Below are positions 22,206 to 33,800 of a stretch of 64,000 bases of DNA, one piece after another; positions within the stretch are counted from its first letter, which is position 1; each line of letters begins with the position of its first letter. This stretch comes from Annona cherimola (taxonomy: Eukaryota > Streptophyta > Magnoliopsida > Magnoliales > Annonaceae), in NCBI GenBank assembly GCA_030490835.1, contig CM059972.1:5734264-5798263 (forward strand), written 5' to 3'. Made by a program: the position numbers and the translations under genes. The notes under the pieces are model-generated. The model saw nothing but the letters and a program-made list of their open reading frames with translations, ran no database searches and was not told where the DNA came from.

Positions 22206-22739
22206 TTCATCTTTGTGTAACTTGTTATGTTTAAAGTCAAAATAATCTGCCTAAGAAAGTCAAAATAATCAAATTCATCAACAGTATTGAATTTATAATT
22301 AGGCCTTTCTTTGAATTTCTACGCTTTTTTATACATGCGTGATGCACCCAGCCCAAACCTTCTCTATTTTAAATTTTAGCTGGCCAGCCATCGATGTCAG
22401 CGCCCTCGTGTGAGCAGAAGAGGCTTACAATAGTGCTATGACTGTCGTTTTGCAGCAGTCCGAGGATAAGAATCGGCCATGTCCACAGACCACACCACAA
22501 CAGAGACGCTTGCGATCGGTTGCTGTGCCTAAGAGGATGACATGGCTAAGGCAGCATGAAGGACTATTGGCCACCCGGAGGGGTGAATATCCGAGTGGGT
22601 CGGTGCGCGTAACGGTGTGTTCAACCTTAGACTCTATATTTAACAACCTTGACTTTATATTTAACAATTCTAGTTGACCCTACTTTTTATACCGGTTTAT
22701 TATACCGGTTTAGATAAGATGAATCCAACGCTCATTAGA
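22206..22739. other. Upstream region of MYB copy 1; GC-richer, unassigned
   Basis: 22380-22660 has two opposed 80-aa frames with no recognised motifs. 22620-22720 has short tandem pieces (TATATTTAACAAC/ATTC, TTTATACCGG twice). Confidence 0.35.
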
Positions 22740-23494
22740 AGGTATCGGTACAAACTTCGGGTTAACATCAGAATAACGAGTTAGGTTAAAAAGTGGGTCA
22801 AATTTTAAAAATTTATATATATCTCAATATAAACCGAAATTTATAGTAAATTTAAAGTTTAAATGATTCAATATTTTATTATTTAGTAAGTAAAACATAA
22901 TTCTCATAATAAACCATTAGTAAAATTTTTTAAATAATTTTGTTTATAACTTAACCTTGATAAATATGTGTATCAACTTTAAAAATAAATTGATGTAAAT
23001 TTGGAATTACAATTAAAAATGTTAAATTACAAAATAATAATATTTATTGTTAAATTACAGAATAATAATATTCATTCTTGTAAAATATAAATAATATAGA
23101 TACTATATTTTATTTCATTGATAAATATGTGAATAAGATAACTTGAACAACGTATATGCAATTAAGAAATAAAAAATTATTAATATAAGTTATGAAGTTA
23201 AACATATATCAACAAAAATAATATTCATATTAATAAGTTATAAAGTCAAACATATTTATCCAACAAAACAACATTCGCATAAGTAAGTCATATAATTTAT
23301 AAAAATAATCTCCACATTGTGAAGGTGGGTTGGGTCGGGACATGGTCGACCCGCCCTCACATCTTGGAATTGAAATACGGGTATAAAATTCTAACCTACC
23401 TCACCCTATCGGGTCAAAATCGTTGCCCCGACCTTCTGTAAAATCGGATCGGGGTTGGTCACAAGTCGACCTGGCCCTATTTTCACCCTTAGCC
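22740..23494. mobile_element. hAT-like element remnant, family B
   Basis: Aligns with 32038-32788: TCGGGTTAACATC...GGGTCA at the left, the AT-rich middle, and GGTTGGGTCGGGACATGG near the right end, closing at TTTTCACCCTTAG. Borders are approximate and no duplication was found. Confidence 0.5.
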
Positions 23495-23619
23495 ATTTGT
23501 GGGTGATAGATAAGATTAGTAATAAAGTAACGGGCTGATAATTTGCTCCTCGAACAGCATAAATCATATTTTTTATAAACCCCATGAACCCATTAATCTA
23601 AATGGATATACGGGGATGA

Positions 23620-23888
23620 TTTTGTGAAACCCCTTTTTTATGTAATATGCTTCAATTTTAACATCTAGATGGTTGATAAAAACACATTCTATCTATTGTG
23701 TTTTACATCACTTATATTATTATAAAAACCATAGACCTAATCTACAAACATGTAAAATCAATATAATAAAATAATTTAATATTAAATATAAATTTTTAAG
23801 TAGTATTTTTAACATCTAAACTATATAAAATATCATTACTACATGGATAAATGATTCTATAAAATATTACTATATTTCAATGCATATG
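23620..23888. repeat. Core-2 repeat, partial
   Basis: Contains the core-2 signature (ATAAAATAATTTAATATTAAAT, GGATAAATGATTCTATAAAA). It is cut by the hAT element that starts at 23893 and resumes past 26890, where TGTGAATAGATCTAAATATT continues the same core. Confidence 0.65.
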
Positions 23889-24206
23889 TGAATAGCGGTG
23901 CAACTTAGGCCGAATTGATCCCGAACCTGATTTCCAATGGTGTTAAAACTCTCTCTTCTGCAACCTGAGTCCGATTTCTATTTTATATTTATTATAAAAT
24001 ATATTTTATATATAATATCTAAATAATATTTCTTTATATTTTGTATATTTTATGTTATTTTTATTTATATTTAAATACATGTTTGACATATTGTAATTAT
24101 ATTATAAATAAACTAGTATTTTTATTTTTATTTATCGTTTATTTATATAATCTTCTTCATTTATCTTGTTTTTTATGTTAAATTTTTTCTGAAAATATTT
24201 TCTATA

Positions 24207-24579
24207 GATGAATGATTCTATTAGCCCGGGCTAAGCAAATGCCCCACTTAGCTCACTTCAAAAAACTCGTTTACAATAACTTTTTTATTTTTTCTTCATA
24301 CACTTTTTTCCTAAATGTATTTAACGTATAAACCAAGTTTTACCACTTTTGGATATATGTATATATTTTTTTTAGATTTTTAAAGATAAGGGTTTTTTAA
24401 ATATATATATACATAGATGTTTAAAAATCTCAAAAAAATATATAAACATATCCAAAAATGGTAAAACTTGGTTTATACATTAAATATACTTAGATAAACA
24501 AGTGTATGAAGAGAAAAATAAAAATATTGTAAATGAATTTTTTGAAGTAGGCTAAGCGGAAAATTTGCAGGATCACTTC
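24207..24579. mobile_element. MULE-like fold-back MITE inside the hAT element
   Basis: GATGAATGATTCTATTAGC with GCCCGGGCTAAGCAAATGCC at the left pairs with the right arm (GGCTAAGCGGAAAATTTGC, GATCACTTC). Flanks TTTTCTATA and TTTTCTTTA agree at 8 of 9. Core-1 is present in the middle. Confidence 0.75.
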
Positions 24580-24809
24580 TTTTCTTTATATTGTTATATT
24601 TTTTTAAAATATGTGGTTTGATTATATATTATCATGTTTACTTATATGATTTATTATTATTATACATTCATATAAAATTTTAAACTTATCACTCTTAAAT
24701 AAAATGTGAATTTATCAACTTAAATTCAAACTCGAAACCTAACTGAGCCTGATTTTTAAAAATAGGGTTGGTGTTTAGATTTTACAAATAGAGTTAGGGT
24801 TAGAGTTAG

Positions 24810-26808
24810 TGTAATAGCCCAGAACCGAATCCCACATCGAAAATGGGAGAAAGTCCCTGGTAGTTTATAAGTAGGTCTCAAGTTCAATATAGTGTAACGC
24901 GTTTTAAAGTTGTGCGGCTAAGCTACCAGGCCAGAGCGGACAATATCACACTGTGAGGCCTATAGCCCACAGGTCTAATGGACATTTTCTGGGTCTGTGT
25001 GCTCTGTGCGTTAGGCCCAATGGTCGCTTTTCTAGGTCTTGCATGACAGGCGGTATCAGAGCGGCTCCCCCTCCAGTAGATGTGGTTCGAAGAGTTGAAT
25101 CAGTGAAAGTCAGGGCTGCAGGCAGAAGCCCAAGTTAGGTTATGGTTCGGGGATGAACCAGGCGGAAGCTGGTGGGCTTGTAATAACTCAGAACCGAATC
25201 CCAGATCAAAAATGGGAGAAAGTTCCTGATAGTTTATAAGTCGGTCTCAAGTTCAATATAGTGTGACACATTTTAAAGCCATAGGGCTAAGCTACCAGGC
25301 TAAAGCGGACAATATCACATTGTGAGGCCCATAGCCCGTAAGTCTAATGGATGTTTTCTGGGTCTGTGTGTTCTGTGCATCAGGCCTAATAGTCGCTTTT
25401 CTGGGTCTGTACATGACAAGCGATACTAGAGCGACTCCCTCTCCAGTAGATGTGGTTCGGAGAGTTGAACCAGTGAAAGTTAGGGATGCAGGCAGAAGCC
25501 CAGAGTTGGGTTGTGGTTCGGGGACGAACTAGGCGGAAGCTAGTGGGCTTGTAATAGCCCAGAACCGAATCCCACATTGAAAAGGAGAGAAAGTTCCTGG
25601 TAGTTTATAAGTGGGTCTTAAGTTCAATATGATATGACGCGTTTTAAAGCCGTGCGGCTAAGCTGCCAGGCTAGAGCGAACAATATCACATTGTGAGACC
25701 CATAGCCCGCAGGCCTAATGGACATTTTTTGGGTCCGTGTGCTCTGTGCGTCAGACCCAATGGTCACTTTTCTGAGTCTGTGCGTGACAAGTGGTATCAA
25801 AGCGGCTCCCCCTCCAGTGGATGTGGTTCGGAGAGTTTAACCAGTAAAAGTCAGGGTTGCAGGCAGAAGCCCAGAGTTGGGTTTTGGTTCGGGGATGAAC
25901 CAGGCGGAAGCTGGTGGGCTTGTAATAGCCCAGAACCGAATCCCACATCGAAAAGGGGAGAGTTTCTGATAATTTATAAGTGGATCTCAAGTTCAATATA
26001 TTGTGACGCGTTTTAAAGCCGTGTGGCTAAGTTGCCAGGCCAGAACGGATAATATCACACTGTGAGGCCCATAGCCCACAGGCTCAATGGACATTTTCTG
26101 GGTCTGTGTGCTCTGTGCGTCAGGCCTAATGATCGCTTTTCTGGATCTGTGCGTGACAAGTGGTATAAGAGCGGCTCCCCCTCCAGTAGATGTGGTTCGG
26201 AGAGTTGAACTAGTGAAAGTCAGAGCTGCAGGCAGAAGCTAAGAGTTAGGTTATGTTTGGGGACGAACCAGGCGGAAGTTGGTGGGCTTGCAATAGCTTA
26301 GAACCGAATCCCATATCGAAAATGGGAGGAAATTCCTAGTAGTTTATAAGTGGGTCTCAAGTTCAATATGATGTGACGCGTTTTAAAGCCATGCGGCTAA
26401 CCTACCAGGCCAGAGCGGACAATATCACACTGTGAGGCCCATAGCCCGCAGGCCTAATGGACATTTTTTGGGTCCGTGTGCTCTGTGCGTCAGACCCAAT
26501 GGTCACTTTTCTGAGTCTGTGCGTGACAAGTGGTATCAAAGCGGCTCCCCCTCCAGTGGATGTGGTTCGGAGAGTTTAACCAGTAAAAGTCAGGGTTGCA
26601 GGCAGAAGCCCAGAGTTGGATTTTGGTTCGGGGATGAACCAGGCGGAAGCTGGTGGGCTTGTAATAGTCCAGAACCGAATTCCACATCGAAAAGGGGAGA
26701 AAGTTCCTGGTAGTTTATAAGTGGGTCTCAAGTTTAATATAGTGTGACGTGTTTTAAAGCTGTGCGGCTAAGCTGCCAGGCCAGAGAGGACAATATTTGT
26801 GCGTGACA
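24810..26808 (+). repeat. Tandem array of a TRIM-like LTR element (6 LTRs, 5 internal regions)
   Basis: LTRs start TGTAATAGCCCAGAACC at 24810, 25179, 25550, 25921, 26289 and 26660 (period 368-371 bp) and end GTGCGTGACA. Each of the first five is followed two bases later by a primer site like TGGTATCAGAGC, complementary to initiator tRNA-Met, then about 130 bp of internal sequence. The LTR is about 239 bp. The last LTR lacks about 90 bp inside but keeps its end at 26808. Flanks GTTAG (24805-24809) and ATTAG (26809-26813) suggest one original insertion later expanded. Repeated open frames in it are by-products. Confidence 0.9.
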
Positions 26809-26969
26809 ATTAGAGTTGATGTTTTATAAATAGGGTTAGAGTTAGGGTTGTGGTAAACCCGAGTTTCATTAGCCCGAATTGCATCCCTATATGTGAATAG
26901 ATCTAAATATTTTTCTTAATTTACGATCTTAATTTACACAAGAATGTACTTATTTTGAGCAAATGTAGC

Positions 26970-28418
26970 TGATAACCCTATAAAATTAGAGTTATCAAGG
27001 CTCACTTATATTCATTTTCGATGCTAGTTTAAGATAATTATGTGAATTTGTATAGGTTTTGCATTAGTTTTCATCATTTCTGCATTTCATGCATTGTGTG
27101 TAGATTTCATTCATTTGAGTTGAATTTAACATAATTCATATCATTTTAGGAATATATTTACTTGTTTTTACTTTTTGTAGTAGAAAAAGGAGGTCAATTC
27201 TCATGCAAATTCAAGGCAAAAGAGGATGAAATAAAAGATGTTTGTCTCAAGCAAGGTGAAAGAATTCAAAGCAGCAAGGTTGGCTCCCTGGCCTTAAAAT
27301 CTGGCGCTCTGGCCTTAGGCAACTGCCTCTTCAGAAAATTTTAGAGCACTCCCCAGCAAGTGTCCAGACAATTTGGCGTCGTAGCACCAACCCCACTTAT
27401 GTGAAAATTTTGCATGTGCCTAACTTAATTTCATGGGGGGTTATAAATACTTAGCTTAGGTTTTGCAAAACACAATCGCAAGAGCTCGTGGCTGCTGTGG
27501 AGAAGGAGAAAAGAAGGGATTTCAAGCCAAAGGAGAAGACAAGTAAAGATTCAAGCTATTTTATTGAAGATCGTTGAGCTTCATCTCCTCTTTTCTTTTC
27601 CCTATTCATTTTTCTTATTCTCCTCCCTCGAGATTATTGTAAACTTATTTTTTATAGAAGTTGAAATTATGCTTATAGGCTAAATCTTCTTGTGGTGGAA
27701 GATATGGAGAATTTGACATCATAACTATGTTATTTTGATTTTCTTGTGTTCGAATGAGAAAATAATTATGCTGTGACTTTGGTTGCTTGAGATTACCCTT
27801 ATATATAATGTTTAATGTGTTTGCAAGCTTGGCCATCTAGATTTACACTTGAAAAAAGTAGGATTTAGATGAGATCCATATATAAGGCACGGGTGTTCTA
27901 ACTGCTGTGTGAGTTAGATATTAATATGGATAGAAATATACCTATTAACTTTATGTAATTATGATTAGGTTAAGTGGTTATCAACCTTGCTTTACTTAGT
28001 TGCATGGGAACATAGCAATTAATTAAAACAGAGTTAGGTTTTTATGTTTTGGAAAATATATATGAATATAAATAAACCTAGATTAGTAATCTCTGCATAA
28101 CTAATTTAAAATGTAACTAATTTGATGTAGCTATGAATCAAAGAATTTATACTCCCATCTATCTTAATCATTTCAAGGCAATCTCACTTGTAGCCATCCA
28201 TTTTTAGTTACTTTCTATTTATTTAGTTTACTTTAATTCAGTCATTTAAACACAATTTCTATTTAATTTCAAAACACTCAAAACAATTGAAATTCAAGGG
28301 TATATTCGTTGAACACAATCCTCATGAGAATGATATTTTACTTATTTTTTATTACTTGATCGACGCGTATACTTGCGTTAAAACAAACATTTTAATTAAA
28401 CATATACGCAGTTCATCA
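26970..28418. mobile_element. Solo LTR, 1.45 kb
   Basis: Starts TGATAACCC and ends GTTCATCA (TG...CA, with TGAT(A/G)AAC inverted ends) between GTAGC (26965-26969) and GTGGC (28419-28423). The right end has ATTACTTGATCGACGCGTAT, like the 3' LTR end of many plant LTR retrotransposons. The flanks rejoin as one core-2 repeat (GCAAATGTAGC... / ...GCATATATTGAATTTGG). No internal region remains. A one-base mismatch in the duplication implies some age. Confidence 0.75.
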
Positions 28419-28836
28419 GTGGCTTATGCATATATTGAATTTGGTTGAAACTTAGTCTCTTAACTAAACAAATGATGTTAAATATCATGAATAGATTGAA
28501 TTTTTCATTAAGCATCAAAATATTAAAATTTGAGGGGATTTCATAGAACCGCTTTTATATAACCCGGTTACATAGAAGCGGGGCCAATGTACATAATTCA
28601 CCATCAAAATTCTACTATTTTTGAAGATGTATACATATCTTTGAATTTCGAAACATAGAAATATGCAGTCATTTTCACTTATTAGATTATTTATACACAA
28701 AATAAAAAATAAAAAAGGGTTCAGGGTCCCAAACGATCAACCTCCAACAAAATACGGCTAACTTGTACTCCCACCAACCCAACTTGGTTATTATAAAGGG
28801 TCACATGAGTGTAATTGAAAGTTCGTTGTCACTTCC
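28419..28836. repeat. Core-2 repeat, right part, then unassigned sequence
   Basis: TGATGTTAAATATCATGAAT and CCGGTTACATAGAAGCGG (to about 28580) are the usual core-2 end. The rest up to the next LTR holds nothing recognised. Confidence 0.6.
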
Positions 28837-31372
28837 TGTAGAGCCCGGTCCTTAAAAAAAAAAAAAAAAAAAATTGCTGCTGCATGTGCACCACGTTTTT
28901 GGTGCACGTGCAAAGCACCAAACAAAAAGGGGTGTAAAAAGGAGAGAGCTCGAGCAGGCTCTCGAAACAGAGCCAAAACAGAAAAAAAAAAAAATGGGAA
29001 AGGAGAAAGAGGAAGAAAGAAGAAGAAGAAAGGAAGAAAGAGAAGGAGAAGGAAGAAGAGAGGGGAGGGGAGCTTGCATCCACGCCGCCGGCCACGTCAC
29101 TGTTCACGCCGCCGGGTCGCCGGAGGTAAGGAAGAAACGATTAATTTTGTTGGGTTTTTCATTTTTATCCCAAATCAGGCAATAAACATAGGGGTTTTGC
29201 TAAAATACCTTAGATAAACATGTATGGAAGTAAATTATATCAATTTGAGTAGTATATTTGAGTATTTAAGGATCCAAGAGTTGAAATGGGTAGGATTTTA
29301 ATTTTATTTCCAAGAAAATAGTAGAAAAATCATGGGGCTTTTGATAAACTCGTGAATAGGAGTATATTTGGAACCCAAATCATGGAAATGGAAGGTTAAA
29401 AATCAAGCCAAGTGTGAAATCAAAAATTCAAGAGAGGGTATATCCAATTTTCTTGTTCCAAATCATGATATAGTAGTTGCAAATGCTATTAGGATGTATT
29501 AGTTATAAATTAATATGCCCAATTTTAGGTAAAAAGGAGAAAAATTGGAATTTTTCGTGACCCGTGGAAATTGGGCAGCCCCAAAAACGTGGGTAAAACA
29601 TGGGGCTTTTGGAGTATTTAATTTAAACAGTATTTATGGATAAATTTTAAAATATTTGGAGTGTTAAAAATATAAAAGAAAAATTTATGGAAAGGTTATG
29701 CTAGGTTGTGGGTAGGGTACGGGTGTTGGAAATTTATGTGAATTAGTGGGTAACGAATTGACACAGCATAAAAATGATTGATAAATTTTAATGCCTACAT
29801 ATGTATTTTAAGTAGACACTTAATGAAAAATTAATTAATTATTATTAGCTTTCAAGTCAATGTATCCGTAGTCATTAAAATTAGAATGCAATATATGGTG
29901 ATTTAAGTCAATGCTTAGCCAAAATTACTAATTTTGATAGGAAAAGGAAAAGAGAAGGTGCAAGATACAACTTGAGACTGTAAGGTAAGCAAGCTTTTCA
30001 AATTCAATGATTTATTGTGATCAAGTGACTATTTTGTTATTTATTTTGGAAAAAAGATGTTTGCAATAAATGTTCATGTCATGTATTTATTTATTTCCCT
30101 AGAAATATGTGCAAACCAAGTTATTTCCATAGGTATTTTAATAAATTTTTATGCAAACATTAAACAAATCTTTGGGAATGGCCATTACCATATTTTCCCC
30201 TTACATATGCATTTATCGTATTAAGGCATGTTTCAGGTTTGATTTTGGAAACGATCTTTTTTTATGATTAACCAAGCAAACCTTTTTATGACATAAATGC
30301 ACTTGACCATTTGTGTGGATGCGACTCATGCATGGGAATAAATGAAAGGTTTCGCCAAGGTTGTAATCGGACAGGTAGTCCATCCTTGACGTTGCCTAGT
30401 CGGTGTGCCCGACGTATGAGTGTAAGTGATCACTTGATAAGTGTCACTTACCAAAGAAAAAAAAAGGGGAATTATGTCATTGAATAATGCATGTCGTGAT
30501 TGCATTTCATCTTCATGCATACATGATATCTTGTGAAGATGTTCGTGTTTACTTTTAAAAAAAGAAATACGCTTGCTTACTGGGTTCTTTGAACTCACCG
30601 ATTTTACTAAACAGTTGCAGAATGTATTGACTTCAAGAGCTATGGAGACTTCACTGGGTAGAAGGGCAGTGAAGTGAGGAGTCATGTGAGACTCTTCAGG
30701 ATATTTGACTCATTTTGTAATATGTTAAACTATAGAAGTGCTAGAGTTTCCTTAGGTTTGTGAAACATGCGTACAAAAATATATATATATATATATGCAT
30801 ATATTTTGCATGTATGGTGTGAAAGATACATGTAATATTAATTCTTTTATATTGTGTGAATTGTATGGATATATATATTGTATGGGATGAAAAATATGGG
30901 AGTATGGAAAGTATGATATGATTTCGATGATGATGTGAAGAAATGGGTTGTTTGTATTTATGATGTGAAGAAATGGGTTGTTCGTGTTTATGATGTGAAG
31001 AAATGGGTTGTTTGTATTTATGATGTGAAGAAATGGGTTGTTCGTGCTTATGATGTGAAGAAATGGATTGTTTGTATATATGTTGTGAAGAAAATGAGTT
31101 GTTTGTGATTATGATGAATGTAATACAGGTTATTTTTGATGTAAAAGATTATATGGTGAATGTTTGTATTTAGGAAATGTCCTAGTTACAGACGGAATGC
31201 TGCCGAAATTTCTATAGGTATGTATAAAAAAAAAAAAAATTTAGAACACTTTATTTTAGCTTAGTGCATAAATGTAAGTTAAAGTATAGACTTCACCACT
31301 TTTCCAAAGATCCTTGGCACGAAATCCTATGACAAACTTATGGATAAATATGTCATAGGTCGGGGCGTTACA
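28837..31372 (+). mobile_element. Solo LTR, 2.54 kb, probably Ty3/gypsy
   Basis: Starts TGTAGAGCCCGG and ends CGGGGCGTTACA, inverted-repeat ends of the TGTAACGCCCCG type, between exact 5-bp duplications CTTCC (28832-28836, 31373-31377). Inside are a purine-rich leader (28975-29060), a splice-donor-like GGAGGTAAG near 29121, and CTTACTGGGTTCTTTGAACTC with ACTCACCGATTTT near 30574-30605, a motif common in long chromovirus-type LTRs. No gag-pol is present, so recombination between two LTRs is inferred. Open frames in it are not genes. Confidence 0.9.
30931..31111. repeat. 30-bp tandem repeat inside the solo LTR
   Basis: Six units of TGATGTGAAGAAATGGGTTG plus ten bases, at 30931, 30961, 30991, 31021, 31051 and 31081 (the last is 31 bp and diverged). 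Units 1 and 3 are identical, and units 2 and 4 differ by one base, suggesting expansion of a 60-bp dimer. Confidence 0.95.
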
Positions 31373-31377
31373 CTTCC

Positions 31378-32037
31378 TATCAAAATTAAAAATTTGTTGC
31401 AACTAAAGAAAATTTTCATTGTGAATAATTTATGCTATATATCTTATATAAAAAATTGAGGAGAAATTTTGACTTTACCTATGAAAACATTATCATAGGT
31501 ATATAAGAAAATCTCATGATCTACAAAAAAAAATTATAATCAAAAGATTTTTCTTCTAAATTTATTTTCATTTCTAGAATTTTGGCTATTAATAAGTGAT
31601 ACTAAAAATGAGCTTTTCATTGCCAAAAATGAGTTTTATCACTTTATATAATAATTTGATGTAGCATAATAGAATTTCCCCTTACATGATATTATTAGCA
31701 ACAATTGGTTACTACACATAATATTATATACAAGGTGTTCTCCCTACAAGACTAAGTATACTCTTTTGTATGCAACTAAATAGGATAAATAAAAAATTAT
31801 CTAGTTGAAATAATAAACCATAATTTTCTTTTGCAAATTAATGGAATCTAGTAATTGTAAACTGCATAAGCAAAGTCACATTCATGAGACTGTACATTTT
31901 CAAGAGGTATACAGTAATAATTGTTAAATTTCATTATAATAAACTTTTTATCATATCTCAAAATTGAGTCCCAAACCCTAATGATGTGAGGATTTTACAT
32001 TCAAATCCTGTTCAGATTAGACCCATGGGCCTCGATT
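31378..32037. other. AT-rich, no gene seen
   Basis: CACTTCCTATC flanking the solo LTR and CATTATCATAGGTATATAAG near 31480 hint at an older DNA element, but I cannot define its ends. Confidence 0.35.
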
Positions 32038-32788
32038 ATGGGTGAGAATCAGGTCATGCCGTATCAGGTTAGGATTTGTCCAATTGTAGCCTTACTTTTT
32101 AAAAATTCAGTATAATCATATTTTTATACTGGGTTGGGATAAGATCGGTTTAATCCTCACTTTTTTTAATAAATTCCGAGACAAATTTCGGGTTGGTATC
32201 GGACCGATTTTTGAATAGCGGGTCAGGTAAAAAAGTGCAGGTGAAATAAGATGATTTTAAGAATTTATATACCAAATAAAGATACATATCCATTAAATTT
32301 AAATGTTATATTCTTTAATATTTTACTAATTATTAAAAATTACATCATTACTGAAACGAAATAGGAGAAAACATAGTATAAATTTATTAAAATATGTTAG
32401 TATACAATTATACATTTTTTTGAAAGAAATATATAATTATATATAAGAGTTATATATATATGTGGAAATTTTTTATATTGATTCTTATATTGTTTTCTGG
32501 ATAAACTTATTTTTCTAATGTTGATATAGTTAATTATAAAAAAATGTCAAATTTTTGAAAGAAAATAATAATAAGATTTAAACATAGTTTTATAATTTTT
32601 AATAAATTAATATATACAGGGTAGGTTGGAGCTCTTCGGGTCGGGATATGGTTGATTCATCCTAATCTTATTTTTAAATTCTAGTCAAAATTTCTAACTC
32701 ATTCCTATATCAAGTCAAAAAATATTAATTTTACCAGGTAAAAATGAGCCAGGCGCGACGGGTCAACCCATCCTAGTTCCCACCCCTA
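32038..32788. mobile_element. hAT-like element, family B
   Basis: Starts near ATGGGTGAGAATCAGG and ends TTCCCACCCCTAG, with CCTCGAT on both flanks (a 7-8 bp duplication). GGGTC/GACCC-type subterminal repeats occur at each end. It is related to 22740-23494 and, in reverse, 47475-48150. The sequence it interrupts (GGGCCTCGATAATAGCC) is itself repeated near 32980. Confidence 0.7.
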
Positions 32789-33800
32789 GTCCTCGATAAT
32801 AGCCTGTTGTGGAGTTATCTTTGGCAATGCAAAGCCTCAACTCAAACGTAAGACAGTGCTTTTGTCAATTTTTGAAACAATGTCTCTTGTTGATTGGGTT
32901 GCCCTTTTATGTCACACCTTAATTCTTTTAAAAACTAAGCTTGTGAGGATCTTTACATCCAACCCTACCCCAATTGATCCAATCGGCCCCAGTGGTAGCC
33001 AATTACTCAGATGGGGATTTTTACATCCAAGCTCTTTTGAGCTTCAGCCCTTGAGCCTCAACGGTAGCATATTACTCAACTATTATTTTCCATAGTCTGG
33101 TATTTAGTTACTTATGGCTCCACGAAGCCTCATCTTGAACCTACATAGTTTGCTTGAAAGCGCAGACATATCACTTTTTTTTTTAAAAAAAAAAATTAAT
33201 TAATATGAGGAACATTTTTTTAAAGAATATTTATTCGAATATTTTCCTGTATTTTATAATTTTATCTGTTAGCAATTTCAATCAATCAACCTATGTAAGT
33301 ATGGATGCAATTTTTATCAATTAATGATATCCTTGAAACTTAGCTCCCTTAAAAATTTAAGCATAATTAACGCAAGCTAATTAATTCTATGGTTAATTAA
33401 AGTTGTCATTGTCCCTACGGAAGTTTCCAGGGCGCATTCATAAAAAAATCAAAATTAATAAAAGTTAAGCATAATCAACACAATTAGCTACTTTTTTATG
33501 TTAAGATGCGTCATTAAAAAAGCACTCGTCCCCACTACAACGGTAGATGAGAGAGCGGAAGAAGAGTGCATCAAATCTTATTGATCAATAAAACCATAAT
33601 TACATAAGACTGCAGAGCTAGGCTAGAGCCAGGTGATTGTACAATCATAAGTATGTATGGCACAACCTTGAATTTCGTTAACACAATTAGCTACTTAATT
33701 AATCATGTGGTTAATTTCTACATTTTCAAAAATCCATTTATGTAATCCTAACCATTCATCCGAATTTAATAGATACCACTCTAGTAAATGCTGCATGTTC
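32789..33800. other. No gene seen; a short dispersed repeat
   Basis: GTGAGGATCTTTACATCCAA and related segments repeat at about 32005, 32943 and 33013. 33170-33200 is T-run/A-run. 33300-33800 holds no recognisable element. Confidence 0.35.

Larger units (their letters stand above)
23893..26889. mobile_element. Non-autonomous hAT element carrying two nested insertions
   Basis: Starts TAGCGGTGCAACTTAGGCC and ends AGCCCGAATTGCATCCCTA between exact 8-bp duplications TATGTGAA (23885-23892, 26890-26897). Removing the nested MULE-like MITE (24207-24579) and TRIM array (24810-26808) leaves roughly 0.6 kb. That matches the 649-bp relative at 59897-60545 in opposite orientation, including TAAATAAAATGTGAATTTATC and the GGGTTAGGGTTAG subterminal repeats. 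Confidence 0.9.

Noticed and set aside
25693..26713. Two nearly identical open frames (107 and 93 aa) that looked like a small gene family
   Set aside because: They repeat because they fall in the TRIM tandem array. They cross the LTR end and primer site, so they are not genes.
28829..29185. Overlapping open frames rich in K/E/R (plus) or S/F/L (minus)
   Set aside because: They are translations of the purine-rich leader of the solo LTR and of an A-run.
30326..30685. 119-aa minus-strand frame
   Set aside because: It lies wholly within the 2.5-kb solo LTR and has no retroelement or host protein motifs.
30931..31111. Regularly spaced 30-bp repeats considered as a CRISPR array
   Set aside because: The repeats are contiguous with no spacers and lie inside a plant LTR.
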